A stretch of 64,000 nucleotides of DNA, from contig NZ_JAHZIA010000008.1 of the NCBI RefSeq assembly GCF_019420015.1, positions 144,459-208,458 of the forward strand. Direction: 5' to 3'. A model generated the notes under the pieces. The model searched no databases, had not been told where the DNA came from, and saw only the letters and a list, made by a program, of their open reading frames with translations. Below are positions 8,598 to 18,143 of the stretch, one piece after another. The stretch is from Anaerofustis sp. (GTDB lineage Bacteria > Bacillota > Clostridia > Eubacteriales > Anaerofustaceae). Both the position numbers and the translations under genes were made by a program. Each line of letters starts with the position of its first letter. Positions within the stretch are counted from its first letter, which is position 1.

Positions 8598-9341
8598 TTA
8601 AATAAATTTTTTTACCAATAACTTTGTATTTCCTTTTTTTGTCTGACCATTGATACTGTCTACAATAGCTCTTCCTTTAGTTCTAACAGAAATCATATCT
8701 CCTGATTTTACAGCCATGGCGGGCTTTGATGCAACACTGTGATTTACTTTTACCTTTCCGCCCTTTACAAACATATTTGCTTCATTTCGGGAAAGCTTAA
8801 AAATATTTCCCACAACCGCATCCAACCTCATTGACGGAACAATTATATTTTGCTCTTTAAATTTAGGCTCGACTATATCAGCCTTATCTATATCATATTC
8901 ACATAAGCTTACACTTTTCCCACCTATTTTAGTAAGCTCATTTACAATAAATTCACTTATAGTATCACAAACAAAAATTTGTATATGATCTTCCAAAATA
9001 TTTATATCTCCGATTTTACTTCTGTCAATACTCAAAGAAAGTATCGAACCGAGTACATCTTGGTGACGAACATCAATAGCACCACTAGACTTTAAAACTT
9101 TTATGGGATAATCTTCATCTCTAACCGGCTTATCCGCAGGATGTATACTCATCATTTTTCTTTCTGTATATACATGCCCCCCGAAAAAGCTGCAATCTTT
9201 ATTCTTATATCGTCCTATCTCTCTGCCTGCAATTATTTGCTCAGAAGGATCCAAAAAACCAGAAAAGACACTTCCGTCTTTTTTATCAGACGAAAGTGCC
9301 ATATCTTCTATTCTTGATATAAAAATATCATATTCACCCAT
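8598..9341 (-). CDS. ylmH: YlmH-family S4-domain RNA-binding protein
   Basis: A 247-residue protein ending in an S4 domain (VPSMRLDAVVGNIFKLSRNE at about residue 169, then GDMISVRTKGR near 217). The N-terminal part with the motif FLDPSEQIIA and FFGGHVYTERKMM is the YlmH signature. YlmH relatives bind ribosome-associated RNA and, from studies in Firmicutes, contribute to rescue of stalled ribosomes; the division phenotype is weaker. It lies 5 bases after sepF. The usual ylmG and divIVA genes are absent from this cluster. Confidence 0.92.
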   Translation of the reverse strand: MGEYDIFISRIEDMALSSDKKDGSVFSGFLDPSEQIIAGREIGRYKNKDCSFFGGHVYTERKMMSIHPADKPVRDEDYPIKVLKSSGAIDVRHQDVLGSILSLSIDRSKIGDINILEDHIQIFVCDTISEFIVNELTKIGGKSVSLCEYDIDKADIVEPKFKEQNIIVPSMRLDAVVGNIFKLSRNEANMFVKGGKVKVNHSVASKPAMAVKSGDMISVRTKGRAIVDSINGQTKKGNTKLLVKKFI

Positions 9342-9346
9342 AATAA

Positions 9347-9820
9347 CTATCCTTCATACTCCCAAATATCTTTTTGGCGGGTTTCTGTATGATATGTATC
9401 ACCGGGTTTTTCCTGAGTTTCAACTTCAACACCATATGGAGCCAATATAAATACATTTTGTGCAATTCTTTTCATGCTCGCTGCAAGCACATAAACTGCA
9501 CCGCTTAAAAAGTCAAAAATTTTCTTTGCATCTTCATTCTCAACTTTATCCATATTTACTACAACAGTAATTCCCGCTTTTAATTTATCACACACAAGAG
9601 GTGCATCATTAAAATTTCTTGGTTCAACCAACATAACGGTTGAAGCAGCGTGAGTGGCTACAGGTGCATTTTCACTTCTTACAGACGATCTTTTCCCAAA
9701 AAGTCCTTTTCTAGGTTCTTCATCATAATATTCATCATCTTCATAATATTCGTCTTCGTAATATTCATCTTTTCCAACGATTTTTTCACCTAATTCACCT
9801 ATAAAATCATTAAATCCCAT
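9347..9820 (-). CDS. sepF: Cell division protein SepF
   Basis: A 157-residue SepF. An acidic Tyr-rich linker (DEYYEDEYYEDDEYYDEEP, about residues 17-35) is followed by the SepF domain: VMLVEPRNFNDAPLVCDKLK, VVVNMDKV and RIAQNVFILAPYGVEVE. SepF anchors FtsZ to the membrane through an N-terminal amphipathic helix (MGFNDFIGELGEKIV here). Two bases downstream of the PLP-homeostasis gene, in the order conserved across Firmicutes. Confidence 0.96.
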   Translation of the reverse strand: MGFNDFIGELGEKIVGKDEYYEDEYYEDDEYYDEEPRKGLFGKRSSVRSENAPVATHAASTVMLVEPRNFNDAPLVCDKLKAGITVVVNMDKVENEDAKKIFDFLSGAVYVLAASMKRIAQNVFILAPYGVEVETQEKPGDTYHTETRQKDIWEYEG

Positions 9821-9821
9821 A

Positions 9822-10511
9822 TTATTCTCCTTTAAATATACTCGTCCCTATACGGACAATATTACTTCCTTCTTCTATGGCAACCTCATAATCATTAGAC
9901 ATCCCCATAGATATTATAGATAAGTTTATATTATCATATTTATCATATGTTTTTCTACAATTATCATAAATTTTTCTTAACTTTCTAAACACATTTACCA
10001 AAATCTCCCTATCATCAATAAAAGGAGCCATACACATAACCCCTAAAACATTTATGTTTTTAAAATCTTTGGCTTTTAAGAAAGCTTCTTCTACCTCATC
10101 TTCATTAAATCCATATTTGTTTTCTTCTTTTGATATATTAAATTCTATCAATATATTTGTTACAACTTGCTTCTTTGAACTTTGTTTATCTATTTCCTCC
10201 ATTAACCTTATAGAGTCAACAGAATGAATAAGACTTACTTTACCTACGATATCCTTTACCTTATTTCGTTGCAAATGCCCTATAAAGTGCCAGTTTATAT
10301 CTTGATTTTTAAAAAATTCATATTTGTTTAAAAACTCTTTTACCTTATTCTCTCCCAAATTCTTTATACCGTAATCTATCACTTCTTGAATTTCTTCATT
10401 TGTTCTAAACTTCGTAACGGCAAGCAATTGCACATTCTCATCAAATTCACTTTTATTTTGGCTTTCTCTAATTGTACTCAAAATATTGTCCAAATTGTTT
10501 TTTATTGACAT
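9822..10511 (-). CDS. yggS: PLP homeostasis protein (YggS/YlmE family)
   Basis: A 229-residue fold-type III PLP-binding protein. The PLP lysine is in LLAVTKF (about residue 32), GENKVKEFLNKY, HFIGHLQRNK and the C-terminal SMGMSNDYEVAIEEGSNIVR with VRIGTSIF are all conserved. It has no known catalytic activity and buffers pyridoxal phosphate. Located directly upstream of sepF as in most Firmicutes. Confidence 0.95.
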   Translation of the reverse strand: MSIKNNLDNILSTIRESQNKSEFDENVQLLAVTKFRTNEEIQEVIDYGIKNLGENKVKEFLNKYEFFKNQDINWHFIGHLQRNKVKDIVGKVSLIHSVDSIRLMEEIDKQSSKKQVVTNILIEFNISKEENKYGFNEDEVEEAFLKAKDFKNINVLGVMCMAPFIDDREILVNVFRKLRKIYDNCRKTYDKYDNINLSIISMGMSNDYEVAIEEGSNIVRIGTSIFKGE

Positions 10512-10521
10512 ATTTTACCTC

Positions 10522-11883
10522 CTAATCAGGATTTGATATTATCTCCATATTATTCGTCAAGTTCGGATTTTCACTAGGTTTTAACAAAACATCTTTAAAT
10601 CCCTCTTCGTATACTTTTACTTCTACCAATTCTTTAAAATTTCCGCTTGTAATAGCATATACATATTTTTTATCACCGTCTTCTATTATTGCTTTTTTAG
10701 GTACTGTATACACGGTAACTTCATTGGTATAAATATTAAGCTTTGTTTTATCGACATTAATCAGATGATCAAACTCATCCTTTAAACATATCACCAATAT
10801 CTTTTTATCTTCTTTGTAATCAAGTGTATTTATCAGATATCCCTCGTCTAATACACCATCTCCGTTTTCAAATTTTATTGTAGGATATGTAATAAGCATA
10901 TCAACTCTTGTCAGCAAATAATCATAATACTCACCGTCTGTTTTTAAATCATGATTCTTTTTTACAGATTTATTGTATTTTTTTGCTTCTTTTTCACCGT
11001 CAATATATGTATCTTTGTCAACAACTGCACATACATAAGCACATTGGTTACTCACTATTTTAATTATAGACTGATCATCCTTTGTGCTCGGAGGCTTATA
11101 ATCTTTTAAATAATCGAAATAATCATCACTCAATGCAGACATCACATTCGTATTCAACACTTCTTCATATCCCGTTCTTGAGAAAAATATATTTCCCGTA
11201 AAGGAAAAATTCAAATTTGAAATAGTCAGCGCCTTGTCTGACGAACTTCTTTTATTCTTTAGTTCCTTTTTTATCTTTTTTAAAGTCCCGTCATCTGCAA
11301 AAATATACTTCATGGACTTTTGCATCATTTTTTGCTTATTTTTTAACTTAGTTAAAGAAGAGCTGTATTTATTCATTCCCGATGTGTTATTTGAAGCTTT
11401 TGCCTTGTTATATTTCTCTTCGGTTTTTCTTACATCTTCATCTAACTTACTTAAATCCTTAAAAAAAACATCTCTGTTTTCATAAGATTTATTTTTCAGT
11501 CTCCAATCGATTACTTCTATAGCGTCATCTATATATTTATTTGTCTTTATCTTATAACTTTTGGAAAGAGTAGTGTTCGCTCCGACCTTCTGCCCTTCTT
11601 TTACAGTGTATTTAATAGGTTTCGTTTCTTTAAGGTCAACATATTCCGAATTAGTAAAAATATAACTTTCGGCAGTTTCCTTAGTTATATTTTTTTGCGC
11701 ATTAAGTATTATGGTATCTTCTGTATGCAAAACAGAAAATAAAAAAAAGACCAAAATAGAAGATATAATTATAATCTCTTTATATCTTTTTCTTATAAAA
11801 TTTTTTTTACGTCTTCTTTTTATATACTGTTTATTTACATTTCCCCTATGGTTTCTGTTTAAATCTTTTTTGTCTCTTTGCAT
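10522..11883 (-). CDS. HlyD-like membrane-anchored protein in the sepF cluster
   Basis: A 453-residue protein with a strongly basic cytoplasmic N-terminus (about 36 residues), a single membrane helix (IIIISSILVFFLFSVLH, about 37-53) and a large extracytoplasmic part. KYTVKEGQKVGANTTLSKSY near residue 107 is a lipoyl/HlyD-type half motif, followed by a helical hairpin rich in Lys and Glu (about 150-215) and a C-terminal beta region with a second barrel-like part (VTVYTVPKKAIIEDGDKKYVYAI). Such proteins sit upstream of yggS-sepF in many Clostridia. No ABC exporter is adjacent, so a scaffold role at the envelope is as likely as efflux. Confidence 0.75.
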   Translation of the reverse strand: MQRDKKDLNRNHRGNVNKQYIKRRRKKNFIRKRYKEIIIISSILVFFLFSVLHTEDTIILNAQKNITKETAESYIFTNSEYVDLKETKPIKYTVKEGQKVGANTTLSKSYKIKTNKYIDDAIEVIDWRLKNKSYENRDVFFKDLSKLDEDVRKTEEKYNKAKASNNTSGMNKYSSSLTKLKNKQKMMQKSMKYIFADDGTLKKIKKELKNKRSSSDKALTISNLNFSFTGNIFFSRTGYEEVLNTNVMSALSDDYFDYLKDYKPPSTKDDQSIIKIVSNQCAYVCAVVDKDTYIDGEKEAKKYNKSVKKNHDLKTDGEYYDYLLTRVDMLITYPTIKFENGDGVLDEGYLINTLDYKEDKKILVICLKDEFDHLINVDKTKLNIYTNEVTVYTVPKKAIIEDGDKKYVYAITSGNFKELVEVKVYEEGFKDVLLKPSENPNLTNNMEIISNPD

Positions 11884-11894
11884 TAATAAACCTC

Positions 11895-12518
11895 TTATAT
11901 ACCCTTTAGTACTACAAAAACCGTAGATAAAAATATTTTTATATCCAAAAAAATAGAATAATTATCGAGATATTCCAAATCAAATTTTACCACATCATGA
12001 ATATTAAGCTTTGAACGACCTTTTAACTGTGCAAGTCCTGTAAGTCCCGGATATGCAATACACCTTTGCATTTCATAATCATCCAATAAATCCGTTTCTA
12101 TAGGAATAAAAGGTCTGGGACCAATAAGACTCATATCCCCTCTTAAAACATTTATAAGCTGTGGTATTTCATCAAAACTCGTCTTTCTTAAGAATTTCCC
12201 GAATTCAGTAACCCGAGGATCCTGTTTAATTTGAACAAATCCATTTCTTGATTTCTTCAAAAGTTTCTCTTCTTCTTTCTCGCTACCCTCTTTCATTGTC
12301 CTAAATTTGATTATATTAAAGCTTTTCCCATGCCTTCCTATTCTTTCTTGCACAAAAAATATTTTTCCTCCATCGGAAAGTTTTATTATAATCGATATTA
12401 CAACCGCAGGTACAATAAAAGCCACGCTAAGTAAAAGAGCAAAGATAATATCAATCAATCTCTTTATAATTATCGTATTATTATATTTTCTTATTCCTTC
12501 TTTGCTTACTTCTTTCAT
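11895..12518 (-). CDS. Undecaprenyl-phosphate sugar phosphotransferase
   Basis: A 207-residue bacterial sugar transferase of the small PglC-like type: one N-terminal membrane or re-entrant helix (about 20-45) and the catalytic domain with VQERIGRHGKSFNIIKFRTM, TSFDEIPQLINVLRGDMSLI and IGPRPF. It transfers a sugar phosphate to the undecaprenyl carrier and so starts synthesis of a surface glycan. The C-terminal end has LEYLDNYSIFLDIKIFL typical of the family. Divergent from an LCP gene, which attaches glycans to peptidoglycan, so the two may act in one pathway. The sugar is not predictable. Confidence 0.9.
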   Translation of the reverse strand: MKEVSKEGIRKYNNTIIIKRLIDIIFALLLSVAFIVPAVVISIIIKLSDGGKIFFVQERIGRHGKSFNIIKFRTMKEGSEKEEEKLLKKSRNGFVQIKQDPRVTEFGKFLRKTSFDEIPQLINVLRGDMSLIGPRPFIPIETDLLDDYEMQRCIAYPGLTGLAQLKGRSKLNIHDVVKFDLEYLDNYSIFLDIKIFLSTVFVVLKGI

Positions 12519-12645
12519 GGCTTTCCCTTTAAAAGTAATAATTTAATTTAGTTATTTATTATATCATTTTCTAATACTTTTTACAAATATTTCTTATTTA
12601 ACCATAAAAATTATAAAATATAATGGTCTGATTTCATTTTTATGC

Positions 12646-12651
12646 TATAAT
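12646..12651 (+). promoter_or_regulatory. Extended -10 promoter of the LCP gene
   Basis: TGC followed by TATAAT, 33 bases upstream of ATG 12684, is a good extended -10 element; the -35 region is weak. It reads toward the LCP gene. Confidence 0.55.
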
Positions 12652-12683
12652 AAAAAATTATAAACACTTTTTTGGAGAATACG

Positions 12684-13781
12684 ATGAAACAAAACAAAGT
12701 AATAAAACCCAAAAAATCTTTAAAAAGAAATAAAAATCGAAAATCAAAAAAAGGATCTAACAGAAAAAAGAATATTGTTACCGTATTATTGGCAGTACTT
12801 ATCATATTTGCTTCAAGCGGACTCGGTCTTGCTAAATCTCTGGGATACAACGTTCTAAACAACGACCCTTTTCAAAGTGAAAAATATACCAGATTCAGTA
12901 CCAAAACAAAATTAAGCAATTCAGCAACCCTTCAAGATACAATGAATATATTGGTATTCGGTATAGATAAAAACGAAAAAAGAAGCGAAACCGCAACTAT
13001 ATTCAGACCTGATACCATAATGCTGGCGAGTATAAACACAAAAGAAAAAACCATAAAGTTGGTTTCTATACCAAGAGACAGCAGGGTTGATATTTACAAC
13101 ACAGGAGGACGTGATAAAGTAAACTCATGCTTCTATTACGCAAATCAAGGATTAAATGAAACAGACAAAAAAAATCCGGACAAAGTATTCAGCGAAGGCA
13201 TAAAATATCTTAAAAATACAGTAAGTGATGTACTGGGTGGAATCCAAATTGACTATTATTTGGGAATAGATATGGATGCACTTCCTAAAATAGCCGATGT
13301 AATGGGTGGAGTAACAATAGATGTACATCAAAATTTATATGCAAAAAACGGTCATGACCGCTCAACCATAAAAATAAAAGAAGGAAGACAGGTTTTAAAC
13401 GGAGACCAACTTCTTTACTACAGCAGATACCGTGCATATGTCGACGGAGATATAGGAAGAGTTCAAATACAACAAAAAATAATGAAAGCAATCTTCTCTG
13501 AATTTAAAAAGCAAGGAAGCTTTTCTCAAATACCGCAAATTTATAACTTGGTTCAAGATATGGTTGAGACCGATTTAAAATTTGCACAGATAGCATCTCT
13601 CGGATTATCATTTAAAGATTTCAATATAGACAACTTACAATCATACACACTTCCGGGAAATTTCGGAAATCTCTCAGGAGTGTCTTATTGGATAGTAAAT
13701 CAATCGGAGAGAGTTACTTTCGTTAAAGACTTATTTAACATAGATACACAACAACTTTCACAGGACCCAAGGAGTGATTAA
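12684..13781 (+). CDS. LytR-CpsA-Psr family glycan ligase
   Basis: A 365-residue LCP protein. It has a very basic cytoplasmic N-terminus (poly Lys/Arg for about 35 residues), one membrane helix (VTVLLAVLIIFASSGLGLA) and the LCP domain with LVFGIDKN, RPDTIMLASI, VSIPRDSRVDI and the arginine-rich YSRYRAYVDGDIGRVQIQQK. LCP enzymes move undecaprenyl-linked glycans onto peptidoglycan outside the cell. I take ATG 12684; an upstream in-frame TTG at 12672 is part of the TTGGAGAA ribosome binding site. Overlaps or abuts the ABC-F gene. Confidence 0.93.
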   Translation: MKQNKVIKPKKSLKRNKNRKSKKGSNRKKNIVTVLLAVLIIFASSGLGLAKSLGYNVLNNDPFQSEKYTRFSTKTKLSNSATLQDTMNILVFGIDKNEKRSETATIFRPDTIMLASINTKEKTIKLVSIPRDSRVDIYNTGGRDKVNSCFYYANQGLNETDKKNPDKVFSEGIKYLKNTVSDVLGGIQIDYYLGIDMDALPKIADVMGGVTIDVHQNLYAKNGHDRSTIKIKEGRQVLNGDQLLYYSRYRAYVDGDIGRVQIQQKIMKAIFSEFKKQGSFSQIPQIYNLVQDMVETDLKFAQIASLGLSFKDFNIDNLQSYTLPGNFGNLSGVSYWIVNQSERVTFVKDLFNIDTQQLSQDPRSD

Positions 13782-13788
13782 TAAAAAA

Positions 13789-15708
13789 ATGCAAATAAAT
13801 ATAAATAGTTTAAATAAAAGTTTTGGAAGCGAACATTTATTTACTATTAATTCACTTATGATAAGTGACAAAGATAAGGTGGGCATTGTCGGCAGAAACG
13901 GAGCCGGCAAGACCACCTTACTTAATATTATCATGGGAATCGATAGTGATTATGACGGATACATTTCCAAAATTGATAAAAATAAAATCGGCTTTTTAAG
14001 ACAAAATTTAAATTTAAAAAGTGATAATGACATATACTCGGAAGTACTTATAGGTGCGGAGAAGTACACAAAAGCAGAAAATGAAATAGAACAAATCTCA
14101 ATTATGCTGGATTATGAAAAAGATGAGGATAGACTTAAAGAACTAAACGAAAAATATCATGAATTACTTTCACGATTTGAAGATATGGGTGGATATAAAT
14201 ACAAAAGCCTTATGGTAGGCATTATAAAAGGACTGGGGTATACACAGTCTGATTTTAACAAGAAAATATCCACCTTATCAGGAGGGCAAAAGATGAGAGT
14301 AGCTCTTGCTAAACTATTGGTATCATCTCCGGAAGTTCTCATCCTAGACGAACCTACCAACTATTTAGACACACAAAGCATATCTTGGTTGGAAAATTTC
14401 TTATATTCGATAAAATCCACAGTTATTGTCGTTAGCCATGACAGATATTTTTTGGACAAATTCACAAATAAAATAATCGAAATAGAAAATAAAAAATGTT
14501 ATACCTATAACGGCAACTATTCCGATTATGTTTACAAGAAAAAACAAAGAATTATAAGCGAAGAAAATGCGTATAAAAAACAACAAGCTGAAATAAAAAG
14601 ACAGGAAGAAGTAATAAAAACACTAAAACAATTTAACAGGGAAAAAACCGTCAAAAGAGCCCGAAGCAGAGAAAAAATGCTCAACAAAATAGAAAAAGCA
14701 GAGTCTCCTTACCAAGCAAAAAATTCTCACATAAAGTTTTCATACACCCCGATGATCAGCAAAAAAGCCATTACGGTTGAAGGGCTGGAATTTGGATATG
14801 TTAAAGAAAAAAAATTATTTAAAGATTTCGATATAACAATAGGAAGCACTGATAGGCTTGGAATATGCGGAAGAAATGCAACAGGCAAATCCACATTTTT
14901 AAAACTTATTACAGGTATGCTCAAAGAAGACAAGGGACTCATAAAGAAAAATCCCAAATGTCAAATATTATACTTCGAACAAGAACACAACGATTTGGAT
15001 GACAGCCTGACAATAATAGAAGAATTAAGGAAATCAACGGGAGCGGATGACAACAAAATAAGAAATATACTCGGATGTATGCTTTTTCCCGGAGAAGATA
15101 TAAACAAAAATATATCTATGCTTTCAGGAGGAGAAAAAAGCCGTGTGGCAATTGCAAAACTTATGATGAAAGAATCCAATGTTTTGATGCTGGACGAACC
15201 AACAAACCATTTGGATATCGAAACAAAAGAGATATTGGAAGATGCACTACTTGATTATAACGGTGCTGTCATCAGCGTTTCTCATGACAGATATTATCTA
15301 AATAAAATTTGCAATAAAATAATGTACTTAACCGGAGATGATATAAGAATTTATGACGGAAATTATGATTATGCAATGGCTAAAGAAGAAACCCTTTGTG
15401 CCAAAACAACAATTTCAAATGAACAAAAATCAAAAAGTACAGATAGCAAAAAGAGCATAAACACATCTTTAAGTAACAATAAAAAGCAAGCTTACGAAAA
15501 AGAAATTAAAGACATTGAAAAAAGCATTGAAAAACTCGAGGAAGAAAAAGAAGAAATAGCTCTCAAAATGAATGACCCTGATTTCTTTTCAGACAGTGTA
15601 ATCGCATCAAACACCGTAAATAGATTAAATGAAATAGAACTTCTTTTGGAAGAAAAGGAAAACCGATGGATGGAAGTAAGCGAAATATTAATGGAAAATG
15701 AAAGTTAA
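13789..15708 (+). CDS. ABC-F family ATPase
   Basis: About 639 residues with two ABC domains and no membrane segments. First domain: GRNGAGKTT (about 35-43) and LSGGQKMRVALAKL; second domain: GRNATGKST (about 355) and LSGGEKSRVAIAKL, then LDEPTNHLD. A charged linker and a C-terminal coiled coil (IEKSIEKLEEEKEEIALKM) are typical. ABC-F proteins act on the ribosome; some give antibiotic resistance but nothing here shows which. The domain start MQININSLNKSFG favours ATG 13789; GTG 13774 inside the previous gene is the alternative, and would place GGAG directly against the start codon. Confidence 0.93.
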   Translation: MQININSLNKSFGSEHLFTINSLMISDKDKVGIVGRNGAGKTTLLNIIMGIDSDYDGYISKIDKNKIGFLRQNLNLKSDNDIYSEVLIGAEKYTKAENEIEQISIMLDYEKDEDRLKELNEKYHELLSRFEDMGGYKYKSLMVGIIKGLGYTQSDFNKKISTLSGGQKMRVALAKLLVSSPEVLILDEPTNYLDTQSISWLENFLYSIKSTVIVVSHDRYFLDKFTNKIIEIENKKCYTYNGNYSDYVYKKKQRIISEENAYKKQQAEIKRQEEVIKTLKQFNREKTVKRARSREKMLNKIEKAESPYQAKNSHIKFSYTPMISKKAITVEGLEFGYVKEKKLFKDFDITIGSTDRLGICGRNATGKSTFLKLITGMLKEDKGLIKKNPKCQILYFEQEHNDLDDSLTIIEELRKSTGADDNKIRNILGCMLFPGEDINKNISMLSGGEKSRVAIAKLMMKESNVLMLDEPTNHLDIETKEILEDALLDYNGAVISVSHDRYYLNKICNKIMYLTGDDIRIYDGNYDYAMAKEETLCAKTTISNEQKSKSTDSKKSINTSLSNNKKQAYEKEIKDIEKSIEKLEEEKEEIALKMNDPDFFSDSVIASNTVNRLNEIELLLEEKENRWMEVSEILMENES

Positions 15709-15734
15709 AAAGCGGCAGATTCTGCCGCTTTTTT
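15708..15734 (+). terminator. Terminator after ABC-F gene
   Basis: Stem AAAAGCGGCAG / CTGCCGCTTTT with an ATT loop and a T-run, overlapping the stop codon of the ABC-F gene. Confidence 0.92.
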
Positions 15735-15756
15735 ATTCGATTATATTTTTACACAA

Positions 15757-15785
15757 TAAAAAAGCGATAAAACTATCGCTTTTAA
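15757..15785 (-). terminator. Terminator of the MBL hydrolase gene
   Basis: Stem AAAAGCGATA / TATCGCTTTT, four-base loop. On the minus strand it is followed by a T-run, so it ends the gene at 15848-16669. Confidence 0.8.
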
Positions 15786-15847
15786 AAAAATTCATAATAA
15801 GAAACATCAAAAAAATCATTAACACTTTTTACTTTCTTTTAACAAAT

Positions 15848-16669
15848 TTATATTTCTAATATTTTTCCGCATTCAACAGAAACAAAATTATCTTTAAGCT
15901 CTTTTGCCATATAAACAGCAGCAGTATAGCCCGTACAATGACAAGGCATTATATACCTTATATTCTCTTTTTTTAAGAATGCAGTTGTTTGTTCAATTCT
16001 GCCGGCATCCACATTTATTAAATGCATACCTCCAAACAGAAGATATATACTCTTTCCGGAAAATATCTCTTTTACATAATTAATTATATTCATAATCCCC
16101 ACATGGGCACAACCTGCAAATAAGGCAAGCCCATCCTTTGTATCAATGACAAATACCTGTTCATCCTTCATAAAATCGGGAATAAATCTATTATTATCCT
16201 TAAGAAAAAATCTGCTTGATACTCTTTCACTATTATCACTGCAAGGAATATTACTGACTAAATACATATCTTTAAATATTTCATCAGTATCTTTTGTATA
16301 TACAATATTATCCTTTATACAATCAACACTGTCATAATCAATACCGTTAAAATAAAATTTACCATTCTTATAATTCGTACTGTATTTTGAAATAAGAGCT
16401 TTTTTGTTAACAAAAACCGATGGGATATTTTTCAGTGAACCAATATATTTAAGCCCTCCCCCATGATCATAATGACCGTGAGATATAATAATACCGTCTA
16501 AATCATCAAGATTAACACCTAAAGTTTCGGCATTTTTTATAAATACATCACTCTGCCCCGTATCCATAAGTAACTTTTTATCTTTATATTCTATTATAAA
16601 AGAAAGTCCATGTTCTCCAAGCAATCTCTTTTTATAAACCGTATTTTCATTTAACACAGTTATTCTCAT
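15848..16669 (-). CDS. MBL-fold metallohydrolase
   Basis: A 273-residue metallo-beta-lactamase-fold protein. The metal motif SHGHYDHGGGL (about residues 63-73) follows LMDTGQSDVF; further metal ligands are in FAGCAHVGIMN (about 192) and MPCHCTG (about 245). The SHGHYDHGGGLK form and the CAHVG segment match the group related to the methanogen dihydropterin phosphate synthase MJ0301, although the activity in bacteria is unknown. I choose ATG 16669, preceded by GAGGTGG; GTG 16678 lies inside that site. Monocistronic with its own terminator. Confidence 0.88.
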   Translation of the reverse strand: MRITVLNENTVYKKRLLGEHGLSFIIEYKDKKLLMDTGQSDVFIKNAETLGVNLDDLDGIIISHGHYDHGGGLKYIGSLKNIPSVFVNKKALISKYSTNYKNGKFYFNGIDYDSVDCIKDNIVYTKDTDEIFKDMYLVSNIPCSDNSERVSSRFFLKDNNRFIPDFMKDEQVFVIDTKDGLALFAGCAHVGIMNIINYVKEIFSGKSIYLLFGGMHLINVDAGRIEQTTAFLKKENIRYIMPCHCTGYTAAVYMAKELKDNFVSVECGKILEI

Positions 16670-16796
16670 ACCTACCACCTCTTTTTATTTATATGATTAT
16701 ACCACAACGGTGCCTATAGTCTTTCGATATTACAAGAAAAAGTCTGAAAATTCATGAAAAATGGTACTAAAAGTGGATAAAAGAAGGATTTTAGTA

Positions 16797-16825
16797 TTGA
16801 TTATAATATACAAATGGGGTAAAAT
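16797..16825 (+). promoter_or_regulatory. Sigma-A promoter of purA
   Basis: TTGATT at 16797-16802 and TAAAAT at 16820-16825 with an exact 17-base spacer. Predicted start of transcription is near 16832, about 26 bases before purA. Confidence 0.7.
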
Positions 16826-16857
16826 AAAGTGTCGTTAAAAAGTACTAGGAGGTATTA

Positions 16858-18141
16858 ATGATGGGAAATTTAGTAGTAGTCGGCTCACAATGGGGCGATG
16901 AAGGAAAAGGAAAAATAACGGATTACTTTACGGACAGATGTGATATCGTCGTAAGAAGTTCAGGCGGAAACAACGCCGGACACACTGTAATAGCAAATGG
17001 TGTTACATATAAATTACACGTTATCCCTTCAGGAGTCATTCAAAACAAACCATCAATTATCGGTGCCGGTATGGTAGTAGACCCTACATGGTTAGTCAAA
17101 GAAATGAGTACACTGGAAGAACAAGGTGTTAAATTTGATAAATTAATCATAGACAAAAGAGCACAGGTAATCATGCCTTATCACAGAGTACTTGATGAAC
17201 TTATCGAAAAATCCCTCGGGAAAAACGATATAGGAACAACAAAAAGAGGTATCGGGCCCGCTTATACGGATAAAATCAAGAGAAGCGGAATCAGAATATG
17301 TGATCTTATAGATACTAAATTATTCGAAGAAAAGCTAAAAATAAACCTTGAAAGCGTAAATAAAGAAATAACTGAAGTTTACGGAGGAGAAGCTTTAAAA
17401 TTCGAAGATATATTTGAAGAATACAACAAATGTGCAGACATAATAAGAAAATATGTTGACGATGCAACAGTCATAATATATGACTACATAAAAAAAGGCA
17501 AAAAAGTTCTATTCGAAGGAGCTCAAGCAACACTTCTTGATATAGACTTCGGTACATATCCGTATGTAACGTCTTCTCATCCTACAGCCGCAGGTGCCTG
17601 CATAGGTTCGGGGATAGGTCCTGCTTATATAGATGACGTATGCGGTATAGCAAAAGCATATACAACAAGAGTAGGAAAAGGTCCATTCCCTACAGAGTTA
17701 TTTGATGAAGACGGAGATTATTTAAGAGAAAAAGGTTATGAATACGGAACTACAACAGGAAGACCGAGAAGATGCGGTTGGCTTGATGCAGTAATTTTAA
17801 AATTTGCAGTAAGAGTTAATTCGTTAACAAGTATCGTCTTTACCAAATTAGATACCCTTACGGGAATGAAGACAATCAAACTCTGCGTAGGATATAAATA
17901 CAAAGACCAAATAATAACAGATTTTCCTGCGGAACTAAGCGTTCTTTCAGAATGTGAACCTGTATATGAAGAATTTGAAGGCTGGAATGAAGATATTTCA
18001 AAAGTAAGAAAATTTGAAGATCTTCCGGAAAATGCGAAAAAATATGTAAACAGAGTAGAAGAACTTTGTGAAGTTCCTATCGGAATCGTTTCAGTAGGTC
18101 CAGACAGAGAAGATACAATAGTAAGAAAACAATATTTTTAA
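16858..18141 (+). CDS. purA: Adenylosuccinate synthetase
   Basis: A 427-residue enzyme that converts IMP and aspartate to adenylosuccinate with GTP, the first step to AMP. GSQWGDEGKGK at the N-terminus is the GTP-binding loop with the catalytic Asp, GNNAGHTV supplies the catalytic His, and TTKRGIGPAYTDK and TTTGRPRRCGWLD are conserved. Full family length. AGGAGG lies 5 bases before ATG 16858 and 8 bases before a second ATG at 16861; either could be used. Two bases separate it from rsmI. Confidence 0.97.
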   Translation: MMGNLVVVGSQWGDEGKGKITDYFTDRCDIVVRSSGGNNAGHTVIANGVTYKLHVIPSGVIQNKPSIIGAGMVVDPTWLVKEMSTLEEQGVKFDKLIIDKRAQVIMPYHRVLDELIEKSLGKNDIGTTKRGIGPAYTDKIKRSGIRICDLIDTKLFEEKLKINLESVNKEITEVYGGEALKFEDIFEEYNKCADIIRKYVDDATVIIYDYIKKGKKVLFEGAQATLLDIDFGTYPYVTSSHPTAAGACIGSGIGPAYIDDVCGIAKAYTTRVGKGPFPTELFDEDGDYLREKGYEYGTTTGRPRRCGWLDAVILKFAVRVNSLTSIVFTKLDTLTGMKTIKLCVGYKYKDQIITDFPAELSVLSECEPVYEEFEGWNEDISKVRKFEDLPENAKKYVNRVEELCEVPIGIVSVGPDREDTIVRKQYF

Positions 18142-18143
18142 TT

